A stretch of 40,193 nt of DNA from Nioella sp964229645 (lineage in GTDB: Bacteria > Pseudomonadota > Alphaproteobacteria > Rhodobacterales > Rhodobacteraceae), in assembly GCF_964229645.1 (NCBI RefSeq), contig NZ_CAXREX010000103.1, positions 1 through 40,193 on the forward strand. The letters are read 5' to 3'. This document shows, one piece after another, positions 7,537 through 14,415 of this stretch. The notes beneath the pieces are model-generated. The model worked only from the letters and a program-made list of their open reading frames with translations, was not told the origin of the DNA and did not search any database. Every line of letters starts with the position of its first letter. Position 1 is the first letter of the stretch. Position numbers and translations under genes: made by a program.

Positions 7537-8694
7537 ATGCACACGATATTCGACACCGAGGAGCTCTGCGCGATCCGCGAGCTTGCCCGCAAATTCGCGC
7601 AAGACCGCGTGGCCCCCGGCTACCAGGCGCGGGAAAACGCGGGCCAGATGGACATGGCGCTTGTCCGCGAAATGGGCGATCTGGGCCTGATCGCGCCCGA
7701 ATTGCCCGAAGCGGTCGGCGGCATGGGGGCGGGATTTCTCTGTTCCGGGGTCATCATCGAGGAAATCGCCAAGGCCGATTTCACCTTTGCCTACGTGTCG
7801 CTGCTGGCCTCGCTGAACGGGCAGATCCTGAATGCCTTCGCCAAGCCGGACCTGGCCCGTGACTGGTTGACCGGGTTGACGGCGGGCGAGCATTTGCTGG
7901 CCATTGCCCTGACCGAACCCAAGGGGGGGTCGGATGCGGCCAACCTTTCTCTGCGGATGGAACGCGATGGCTCTCATTACGTCATCAACGGGGAAAAGAC
8001 CTCCATCTCGGCCAATCAATGCGCGAAGGCTGTCATCACTTTCGCGCGCACGGGCAGGCCCGAGGACGGGGCGCGGGGGGTCTCGGCCATTCTGGTGCCG
8101 CTTGATCTGCCCGGGATCACGACGTCGAAATTCGCGAATATGGGGCAGAACCAGGTTGGTCACGGTTCGATCTGGTTCGACAATGTCCGCGTGCCGGCCG
8201 AATACCTGCTTGGTCAGGAGGGGGCCGGCTTTGTTCAGGTCATGCAGGGGTTCGACTTCTCGCGTTCCCTGATCGGGCTTCAATGCCTGGGCACCGCGCG
8301 GCAATCGCTGGATGAAACCTGGGCCTATATCGGCGAGCGTCGCGCCTTCGGAAAACCGCTGGCCGCGTTCCAGGGCGTGACCCACCAGCTGGCCGATTTC
8401 GACACCAGGGTCGAAGCGGCGCGCCTGATGTCCATGAATGCGCTCTGGCTCAAGGATCGGGGGCTGCCCCATACCGCCGAGGCGGCGATGACGAAATGGT
8501 GGCCGCCCCTTTTGGCCTACGAGGCGATCCATGCCTGCCTGCTGATCCACGGCCACGCCGGATACGCGCAGGATCTGCCGTTCCAGCAACGGCTGCGCGA
8601 CGTGCTTGGCCTGCAGATCGGCGATGGCACCGCCCATATCATGAAGAACATCATCGCCCGAGAGCGTGCAGGGCGGGGCGCCGTGCAGGGGTGA
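7537..8694 (+). CDS. aliB: Acyl-CoA dehydrogenase, probable cyclohexanecarboxyl-CoA dehydrogenase (AliB)
   Basis: A flavoprotein acyl-CoA dehydrogenase of 385 residues, normal for the family. It has the N-terminal helical domain, the middle beta domain (LAIALTEPKGGSDAANL near residue 117) and the C-terminal helical domain (RRAFGKPLAAFQGVTHQLAD near residue 268; IHGHAGYAQDLPFQQRLRD near residue 335). It would introduce the first double bond into cyclohexanecarboxyl-CoA and pass electrons to electron-transfer flavoprotein. Oddly, the residue aligned with the usual C-terminal catalytic Glu of the family (the YEGTAQI motif) is Asp363 in GDGTAHI. Its assignment as AliB rests on the badHI context and on this substitution. 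ATG 7537 gives a normal N-terminus. Confidence 0.85.
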   Translation: MHTIFDTEELCAIRELARKFAQDRVAPGYQARENAGQMDMALVREMGDLGLIAPELPEAVGGMGAGFLCSGVIIEEIAKADFTFAYVSLLASLNGQILNAFAKPDLARDWLTGLTAGEHLLAIALTEPKGGSDAANLSLRMERDGSHYVINGEKTSISANQCAKAVITFARTGRPEDGARGVSAILVPLDLPGITTSKFANMGQNQVGHGSIWFDNVRVPAEYLLGQEGAGFVQVMQGFDFSRSLIGLQCLGTARQSLDETWAYIGERRAFGKPLAAFQGVTHQLADFDTRVEAARLMSMNALWLKDRGLPHTAEAAMTKWWPPLLAYEAIHACLLIHGHAGYAQDLPFQQRLRDVLGLQIGDGTAHIMKNIIARERAGRGAVQG

Positions 8695-8882
8695 GGCCAG
8701 CCCGGGCGCCCTGTGCAAGGCCGCGATGTCGTGCCCGCGGCGTGGCCCGTGCGATCTTTGTGCCCGAATGATTGTCTGCGGGCGCCATCGGGGCGATCGA
8801 AACGGGACTGGCCTGCCAAATCCGGCCGACCTGTCGGAAGTGGTCTGCCAGGGCCTCCGGCTGACGCCCCAGGCCAGAAACG

Positions 8883-8905
8883 AAAAAGACCCCCGAGGGG
8901 GTCTT
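8883..8905 (-). terminator. Rho-independent terminator of tRNA-Asn
   Basis: AAGACCCCC (8886-8894) and GGGGGTCTT (8897-8905) form a 9-bp stem with a GA/TC loop. On the minus strand the hairpin runs into TTTTTCG, while on the plus strand no T-run follows. It therefore terminates the tRNA gene lying 30 bases upstream on the minus strand rather than aliB. Confidence 0.75.
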
Positions 8906-8935
8906 ATCGTCAAATCCCTTGTTTTCTGGGATTTT

Positions 8936-9010
8936 TGGCTCCGGCGGTAGGGATCGAACCTACGACCAATTGATTAACAGTCAACTGCTCTACCGCTGAG
9001 CTACGCCGGA
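8936..9010 (-). tRNA. tRNA-Asn (anticodon GTT)
   Basis: The minus strand folds as a tRNA. The acceptor arms are TCCGGCG and CGCCGGA, followed by discriminator G and an encoded CCA; the D arm contains GCTCAGCGGTAGAGC; the anticodon loop is CTGTTAA with anticodon GTT; the T arm contains GGTTCGATCCC. The 75-base length includes CCA. A terminator follows at 8883-8905. Confidence 0.95.
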
Positions 9011-9080
9011 ACGGTGGAGGGGATATAGCAACCTCGTTTTTGGAGGTCCAGAGGGTTTTCGGGAAAAAATTCACTTCTTG

Positions 9081-9959
9081 TCACAGGGCGCGAAATTGGC
9101 CCGTTGCGGACAGGGAATTTGCAGGTTCAGCCAATTTTCTTTCAACAAGATCAATGAGATGAGCAAGAACGTTGCGTTCGGCCACGGGAAGCAGGCGCGC
9201 GTCGATATCGGTGTAGATGCGCGCGGTCAGCGCGGCGGGGGTGGCCGGGGCCTCGGCCAGGGCGGCCAGAATCTGCCGCTCGCGTCCTGCGCGGTGGTCG
9301 AGAAGCTCTCGGCAGCGCCCGGCCGGGTCGGTGACCGGTTCGCCATGGGCGGGGTGGTAGACGCGGTCGGTCCGGGCGAGGAGCCGGTCGAGCGAGTTGC
9401 GGAAGGCGGTGAGGTCGCCATCGGGGGGCGAGATCAGCGAGGTTGACCAGCCCATGACCAGGTCGCCCGAGAAGAGCACCCCGTTCGAGGCGAAGGAAAC
9501 GTGGTTGGCCATGTGGCCGGGGGTGTGCAGCACCTCGATCTGCCAGCCGTCGGCCTCCAGCACCTCTCCATCGGCCAGCGCCCGGTCGGGGGCGAAATCT
9601 GGGTCCACCCCTTCGCCGCCGCCGATCAGCCCCTCCTCGGCCAGGGCCTGCATCGCGGGGGATCGGCCCCAGGCGCTGTCGCCGGCCGCCAGCACCGGGG
9701 CGCCCGTGGCCCGGGACAGCGCACGGGCAAGGGGGGAATGGTCCAGGTGGGAATGGGTGACGAGGATATGGCTGATGCGCTGATCGTGGCCCACGGCCGC
9801 CAGGATCGCGGCCAGGTGGCTGTCGGACAGGGGGCCGGGGTCGATCACCGCAAGATCGCGCTGGCCCACAAGGAACGTGTTGGTGCCCTCCAGCGTCATC
9901 GGCGAGGGGTTGGGGGCCGTGATCCGGCGCAGACCCGGTTCCAGCTGAACTGCCGTCAT
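9081..9959 (-). CDS. Metallo-beta-lactamase-fold hydrolase (LACTB2/glyoxalase II-like)
   Basis: This 292-residue protein has the MBL metal-binding motif HSHLDH with His69, His71, Asp73 and His74 (T-H-S-H-L-D-H), a further His in TPGHMANH near residue 146, Asp in FSGDLVMGW near residue 166 and HPAHGEP near residue 205. The C-terminal 60 residues (RERQILAALAEAPATPAALT onward) look like the winged-helix tail of LACTB2-type enzymes, which include nucleases and thioesterases. The substrate is unknown. ATG 9959 is supported by GGAGGAAAGAG upstream and by the family N-terminus; a 23-residue upstream extension is rejected. It is divergent from the sensor kinase gene with a 40-base gap. Confidence 0.85.
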   Translation of the reverse strand: MTAVQLEPGLRRITAPNPSPMTLEGTNTFLVGQRDLAVIDPGPLSDSHLAAILAAVGHDQRISHILVTHSHLDHSPLARALSRATGAPVLAAGDSAWGRSPAMQALAEEGLIGGGEGVDPDFAPDRALADGEVLEADGWQIEVLHTPGHMANHVSFASNGVLFSGDLVMGWSTSLISPPDGDLTAFRNSLDRLLARTDRVYHPAHGEPVTDPAGRCRELLDHRAGRERQILAALAEAPATPAALTARIYTDIDARLLPVAERNVLAHLIDLVERKLAEPANSLSATGQFRAL

Positions 9960-9999
9960 ATCTCTTTCCTCCGGCCCGGTCGCGGGGTTAGATGGGCCC

Positions 10000-11316
10000 A
10001 TGCGATGGGGTTGGCTCAAAAGGTTCATGCCGCGGGGGCTTTATGGCCGGGCCGCGATGATCCTCATCGTGCCGATCGTTACCCTGCAACTTGTCGTCTC
10101 CATCGCCTTCCTGCAACGCCATTTCGAGGATGTGACCGGGCAGCTGACCTATGGGCTTGGGGTCGAGCTGCAATTGCTGCGCGACGAACTGGCGGAGGGC
10201 GGGCTGGCCGAAGCCGCAGGGGTGGCCGAAAGCCTCGGGATCGAGATGGCCGAAGGGGCCGGTCCTGACTGGGTTGGCGACGAGGTCGTGCGGCGGCGCT
10301 GGTATGACCTTTCGGGGCGCGTGGTCGTGGAGGTGCTGCTGCTCATGGTGCCCGAGATCAGCTGGATCGACCTCGCCGAGGATGACAAGCAAGTGCAGCT
10401 TGGCCTGTCGGTGGGTGGCGAGAGCGTCGAGATGACCCTGACCCGGCGGCGCGTGTCGGCCTCCAACCCGCACCAGTTGCTTGTGCTGATGATTTTCACG
10501 GGCATCCTGATGACGACCGTGGCCTTCCTGTTCCTGCGCAACCAGGTGCGCCCGATCCGGCGACTGGCGCGCGCGGCAGAGGCATTCGGCAAGGGCCGGG
10601 TGCTGGACTATTCCCCGCGCGGCGCGCTGGAAGTGCGGGCGGCGGGGCGCGCCTTTCTGGACATGCGGGCGCGCATCGAGCGCCAGATCGAACAGCGCAC
10701 GATGATGCTGTCAGGCGTGAGCCATGACCTGCGCACACCGCTGACGCGGATGAAGCTGGGGCTGACCATGCTGGAGCAGGGGGCCGAAACCGATGCGCTG
10801 ATCCGCGATGTCGAAGAGATGGAGGCGCTTCTGACCGCCTTCCTCGACTTCGCCCGGTCCGACGCGCTCGACGATCCCGAAGAGGTCGACGTGCTGGCGC
10901 TGGCCCGTCAGGTGGCCGAGGATGCCGGGCGGATGGGGGGCAGGGTGGAGCTGGTCCTTCCCGACGCGGTGCCCCTGTCTGCCCTTCGCCCCGGCGCGGT
11001 CCGGCGTGCGCTGTCGAACCTTCTGACGAATGCCCTGCGCTATGGCAGCCGGGCGCGGCTGAGCCTGACGGTGATGGACCGGTCGCTGCGCTTCACGGTC
11101 GAGGATGACGGCCCCGGCATCGCGCCCGGGGACCGAGACCGCGCGGTGCGCCCCTTTGCCCGGCTCGACGAGGCGCGCAACCAGAACCGGGGCGGCGGTG
11201 TGGGGCGTGGGCTCGCCATCGCGAATGACGTGGCGCGCAGCCATGGCGGCAACTTGCGCCTGTCCGACTCGGCTGACCTGGGCGGGCTGCGGGTGGACCT
11301 CGTGCTGGCGCGATAG
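10000..11316 (+). CDS. EnvZ-like sensor histidine kinase
   Basis: A membrane sensor kinase of 438 residues. Transmembrane segments are near residues 17-39 and 159-179 and bracket a short periplasmic domain of about 115 residues. A HAMP linker follows (NQVRPIRRLARAAEAF near residue 181). The H-box is MLSGVSHDLRTPLTRMKLGL with phospho-accepting His242; the N-box is NLLTNALRYG; the G-boxes are DDGPGIAPGD and GVGRGLAIANDVARSHGG. The H-box and overall layout are of EnvZ type, suggesting envelope or osmotic sensing through an OmpR-type regulator. No partner regulator is adjacent in the window, which is unusual. The ATG at 10000 has only a weak ribosome binding site; ATG 10027 is an alternative. Confidence 0.85.
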   Translation: MRWGWLKRFMPRGLYGRAAMILIVPIVTLQLVVSIAFLQRHFEDVTGQLTYGLGVELQLLRDELAEGGLAEAAGVAESLGIEMAEGAGPDWVGDEVVRRRWYDLSGRVVVEVLLLMVPEISWIDLAEDDKQVQLGLSVGGESVEMTLTRRRVSASNPHQLLVLMIFTGILMTTVAFLFLRNQVRPIRRLARAAEAFGKGRVLDYSPRGALEVRAAGRAFLDMRARIERQIEQRTMMLSGVSHDLRTPLTRMKLGLTMLEQGAETDALIRDVEEMEALLTAFLDFARSDALDDPEEVDVLALARQVAEDAGRMGGRVELVLPDAVPLSALRPGAVRRALSNLLTNALRYGSRARLSLTVMDRSLRFTVEDDGPGIAPGDRDRAVRPFARLDEARNQNRGGGVGRGLAIANDVARSHGGNLRLSDSADLGGLRVDLVLAR

Positions 11317-11336
11317 GGGGCGATGCGGCGGGGGGA

Positions 11337-11413
11337 TGGTAGGCCCGGCAGGACTTGAACCCGCAACCAAAGCGTTATGAGCGCTCTGCTCTAACCAATT
11401 GAGCTACAGGCCC
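11337..11413 (-). tRNA. tRNA with anticodon CAT (Ile2 or elongator Met)
   Basis: The minus strand folds as a 77-base tRNA with acceptor arms GGGCCTG and CGGGCCT, discriminator A, encoded CCA, D arm with AGCTCAATTGGTTAGAGC, anticodon loop CTCATAA and T arm GGGTTCAAGTCC. Anticodon CAT can be methionine or, after lysidine modification, isoleucine reading AUA. Loop and stem (GCGCTCATAACGC, then TTGGTTGC) remind me more of alphaproteobacterial Ile2 than of elongator Met. The body lacks the three G-C pairs of an initiator anticodon stem. The identity between Ile2 and Met is not settled by eye. Confidence 0.9.
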
Positions 11414-11485
11414 GCCAAGGCCGAGGAAATAGCAGTCTGGCAGGCGGGGTCAAGCCTGTCACGCCCCCCCGCCTCAGGCCTTGTC

Positions 11486-12385
11486 TCAGGCCACCTTGGG
11501 CGGGGCCAGCCGCGCACGGATCGCCCCCGGCACCTGCCGCGCGGACATGGCGCGGGGGTAGGGGAGTTCGGCCATTTCCGGCACGTCGCCGTAGAGCGCC
11601 TCGAATTCTGCGAAGTTGTCAAAGACCCGGCGGGAGACCTTGTCGATGAAGGTCTCGGCGGGGGCACCGTTGGCGAGGATGATCTCGTGGTTCTCGGTTT
11701 CGATGTGGTAGACCGTGTAGCTCTCGCCCATCTCGCGCAGAGGCACCCGCGCGATCGTCGTGCCGTTCACAAGCGCGCCCGCGTGGCAGATCGCGCCATC
11801 GACCAGCATGCCGTGATCGGCAGTGACGGTCAGGTCCGTATGCGGCAGGCCCCGCCCAAGCGCCCCGGCAGCGAACCTCACTGGCATCAGCCGTTCTGCG
11901 GGGCCGAAACGGGTGGAGACCGTCTGGCGACCGATCCATTTGACGGGGACGCTGGTTCCGGTCGCGGTCAGGATCGGCTCGCCGATCTGCAAGTCTTCCA
12001 CGTATTTTGAGCCCGTCGGTGTCGCGATGCATGTGCCAGGCAGGAAACAGGTCGGGAAATCCCCCGTGTTCAGCGTGGTGCCGTCGACCTGTTCCGGGAA
12101 GCTGTAATCCGAGGCGCTGGTGCCCTCGGGGTAGTAGATCTTGTAGTGGTAATTCGTGCCCGCTGTCCGGCCGACCGGGAGTGTTGCCGTTCCCCCCGCG
12201 ACGAGAGCGACCTCGATGGAACCTGCATAGGTTTCGGTGCCGTTAATGGGATCACCGAACTCGAAGGTCGTGTCGAGCTCCACGTCCCATAGCGAAAGGA
12301 AGCCCGGGGACGTGCCCACATAATTTCCGACGGGGCCGGTTCCGGCATAGTAGCTTGCGAATCCGTCCGTGCGATAGTCGGCCAA
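11486..12385 (-). CDS. Hint-domain protein 1
   Basis: About 299 residues. An N-terminal beta-rich domain of about 110 residues (YRTDGFASYYAGTGPVGNYV onward) of unknown function is followed by a Hint_2 domain: Cys113 in CFLPGTCIATPTG, VEDLQIGEPILT, VPVKWIGRQTV, TADHGMLVDG, and a closing YHIETENHEIILANGAPAE. Hint domains are the autoprocessing fold of inteins and Hedgehog proteins; the nucleophilic Cys at the domain start is present, but an intein-type C-terminal splice residue is not evident. A TTG start at 12385 behind AGGAG gives LADYRTDG; an ATG at 12436 would add 17 residues but has no visible ribosome binding site. No signal peptide is seen. A paralogue lies at 26727-27728. Confidence 0.75.
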   Translation of the reverse strand: MADYRTDGFASYYAGTGPVGNYVGTSPGFLSLWDVELDTTFEFGDPINGTETYAGSIEVALVAGGTATLPVGRTAGTNYHYKIYYPEGTSASDYSFPEQVDGTTLNTGDFPTCFLPGTCIATPTGSKYVEDLQIGEPILTATGTSVPVKWIGRQTVSTRFGPAERLMPVRFAAGALGRGLPHTDLTVTADHGMLVDGAICHAGALVNGTTIARVPLREMGESYTVYHIETENHEIILANGAPAETFIDKVSRRVFDNFAEFEALYGDVPEMAELPYPRAMSARQVPGAIRARLAPPKVA

Positions 12386-12702
12386 GTCTTCATCTCCTGC
12401 CTGAGTAGAGGAAAAGTTGCACTGCCTACTGTTCAAACTGGAAACTACACACAGAGTTCATCACTTTGTGCCGCTCTTCCACATTGACAGAAATCAACTT
12501 GGCCAGAAAACACTGTCCAGCCGGGAGCCAGGCGCGCGGGGTAGGGCGCGCGCAGTGACCGCTCGTTGCCGACCAAACCTGCCGATACGCTCAGCCGCCA
12601 GCGCCGCTCATCCCCCTGCGTTTCCTGCACCCCGCGTCACGCTGGCAATGGACTCGTCCCGTGGCCCCTGCTAGCAGGGCGCCAAGTTTGAAGGAGCGGG
12701 CC
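12386..12702. promoter_or_regulatory. Divergent Hint1-purM intergenic region with a 14-bp palindrome
   Basis: This stretch of about 317 bases holds no gene that I can support. It contains a perfect consensus -35 hexamer TTGACA (12484-12489, plus strand), but no convincing -10 box lies 16-18 bases beyond it. A perfect 14-bp palindrome, CCCTGCTAGCAGGG (12666-12679), sits 24 bases before the purM ATG, just upstream of its AAGGAG. In this place it could be an operator or a leader hairpin controlling purMN. The role is inferred. Confidence 0.4.
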
Positions 12703-13749
12703 ATGACGGACGGAAAACAGGGGCTGACCTACGCTGAGGCGGGTGTCGATATCGACGCGGGAAACGAACTGGTGGAGCGGATCAAGCCCGCCGCCAAGGC
12801 CACCACGCGGCCCGGCGTGATGTCGGGGCTGGGGGGCTTCGGGGCGCTGTTTGACCTCAAGGCTGCGGGCTATGACGATCCGGTGCTGGTCGCCGCGACC
12901 GACGGGGTGGGCACCAAGCTGAAGATCGCCATCGACACGGGCGTCTTCGACACGATCGGCGTCGACCTTGTCGCCATGTGCGTCAATGACCTGGTGTGCC
13001 AGGGGGCCGAGCCGCTCTTCTTCCTCGACTATTTCGCGACCGGCAAGCTCGATGTGGCCGACGCCGCCACGATCATCGAAGGCATTGCCGAGGGCTGCAC
13101 GCGGTCTGGCTGCGCGCTCATTGGCGGCGAGACGGCGGAAATGCCGGGCATGTATGCGCCCGGCGATTTCGATCTTGCGGGCTTTGCCGTGGGCGCGATG
13201 GAACGCGGGGCGTCCCTGCCCGAGGGCGTGGGCGCGGGCGACGTGCTGCTTGGGCTCGGCTCGGACGGGGTGCATTCCAACGGCTATTCGCTGGTGCGCC
13301 GGATCGTGGAGCGCTCGGGGCTTGCCTGGGACGCGGAATCGCCCTTTGGCGGCGACAGCCTGGGGCGGGAACTGCTGGCCCCCACGCGGCTTTACGTCAA
13401 GCAGGTGCTGGCCGCCGTGCGGGCAGGCGGCGTGCATGCGCTGGCCCATATCACCGGCGGCGGGCTGACCGAGAACCTGCCGCGTGTCCTGCCCGAAGGG
13501 CTGGGGGCCGAGATCGACCTGGGGTCGTGGACGCTGCCGCCGGTTTTTGGCTGGCTGATGGCCGAGGGCGGGCTGGACGAGAAGGAGATGCTCAAGACCT
13601 TCAACTCGGGCATAGGCATGGTTGTCGTGGTGGCCGCGGATCGGGCCGATGCGCTGGTGGCGCTTCTGGAAGGCGAGGGCGAAACCGTGGCGCGGCTTGG
13701 CACCGTGGTGGCGGGCGAGGGCGTGCGCTACAGCGGAAGCCTCGCGTGA
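12703..13749 (+). CDS. purM: Phosphoribosylformylglycinamidine cyclo-ligase (AIR synthetase)
   Basis: PurM of 348 residues (Escherichia coli about 345) closes the imidazole ring in step five of purine synthesis, using ATP to convert FGAM to AIR. Typical stretches are YAEAGVDIDAGNELVERIKP at the N-terminus, GGFGALFDL near residue 46, VAATDGVGTKLKIA near residue 62, VDLVAMCVNDLVCQGAEPLF near residue 87, GGETAEMPGMY near residue 142 and HITGGGLTENLPRV near residue 248. ATG 12703 has AAGGAG upstream. The stop overlaps the GTG start of purN, so the two are coupled. Confidence 0.97.
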   Translation: MTDGKQGLTYAEAGVDIDAGNELVERIKPAAKATTRPGVMSGLGGFGALFDLKAAGYDDPVLVAATDGVGTKLKIAIDTGVFDTIGVDLVAMCVNDLVCQGAEPLFFLDYFATGKLDVADAATIIEGIAEGCTRSGCALIGGETAEMPGMYAPGDFDLAGFAVGAMERGASLPEGVGAGDVLLGLGSDGVHSNGYSLVRRIVERSGLAWDAESPFGGDSLGRELLAPTRLYVKQVLAAVRAGGVHALAHITGGGLTENLPRVLPEGLGAEIDLGSWTLPPVFGWLMAEGGLDEKEMLKTFNSGIGMVVVVAADRADALVALLEGEGETVARLGTVVAGEGVRYSGSLA

Positions 13750-14339
13750 CGCGCCGGGTCGCGATCTTCATTTCGGGGGGCGGGTCCAACATGGTCTCGC
13801 TCGTCGATAGCATGACCGGCGACCATCCTGCGCGGCCCTGCCTCGTGATTTCCAATCAGCCCGATGCGGGCGGGCTGGCCAAGGCCAGCGCCAAGGGCAT
13901 CCCGACGGCGGTGGTGGATCATCGCCCCTTCAAAGGCGACCGCGCGGCCTTCGAGGCGGAACTGGCACGGGTCGTGGATGCGGCCAAGCCCGACATTCTC
14001 TGCCTTGCGGGGTTCATGCGGGTTCTGACCGAAGGCTTCGTCAGCCGCTACGAGGGCCGGATGCTGAACATCCACCCGTCGCTTTTGCCGAAATACCGCG
14101 GGCTCAACACCCATGCCCGCGCGCTGGAGGCAGGCGACGCGGAACATGGCTGCACCGTGCACGAGGTCACGCCAGAACTCGACGACGGGCCGATCCTGGG
14201 GCAGGCAAGGGTGCCGGTTCTGCCCGGCGACACGCCGGACAGCCTCGCCGCGCGGGTGCTGGTGGAAGAGCACAAGCTCTACCCCGCCGTTCTGCGCCGT
14301 TTCGCCAGCGGGGACCGGAGCCCGATCTACCTGCCATAG
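13746..14339 (+). CDS. purN: Phosphoribosylglycinamide formyltransferase 1
   Basis: PurN of 197 residues transfers a formyl group from 10-formyltetrahydrofolate to GAR, step three of purine synthesis. The phosphate-binding ISGGGSNM loop is near residue 9, and the catalytic triad of the family is visible as Asn108 and His110 (LNIHPSLLPKYRG) and Asp146 (ELDDGPILGQ). The GTG start at 13746 overlaps the purM TGA (GTGA), which fixes the start. A strong hairpin terminator follows at 14361-14397. Confidence 0.96.
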   Translation: MTRRVAIFISGGGSNMVSLVDSMTGDHPARPCLVISNQPDAGGLAKASAKGIPTAVVDHRPFKGDRAAFEAELARVVDAAKPDILCLAGFMRVLTEGFVSRYEGRMLNIHPSLLPKYRGLNTHARALEAGDAEHGCTVHEVTPELDDGPILGQARVPVLPGDTPDSLAARVLVEEHKLYPAVLRRFASGDRSPIYLP

Positions 14340-14360
14340 GTCGTGGCGGGCATGGCATCA

Positions 14361-14397
14361 AAAAAGGCGCGGGCTCCGGCAGGGTCCGCGCCTTTTT
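14361..14397. terminator. Bidirectional terminator between purN and the porin gene
   Basis: AAAAAGGCGCGG (14361-14372) and CCGCGCCTTTTT (14386-14397) form a perfect 12-bp stem with a 13-base loop. T-runs follow on both strands, so it can end both the purMN transcript and the convergent porin transcript. Confidence 0.88.
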
Positions 14398-14415
14398 CCT
14401 GTCTTTGGACCGGGC

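Noticed and set aside
8695..8882. Small ORFs after aliB (for example 8713-8973)
   Set aside because: They run into the tRNA-Asn gene on the other strand, have no ribosome binding site and no recognisable protein features.
12070..12393. Possible frameshifted N-terminus of Hint1 (ORF beginning MKTWPTIARTDS)
   Set aside because: The in-frame TTG start at 12385 with AGGAG gives a coherent beta-rich N-terminus, so no frameshift is needed.
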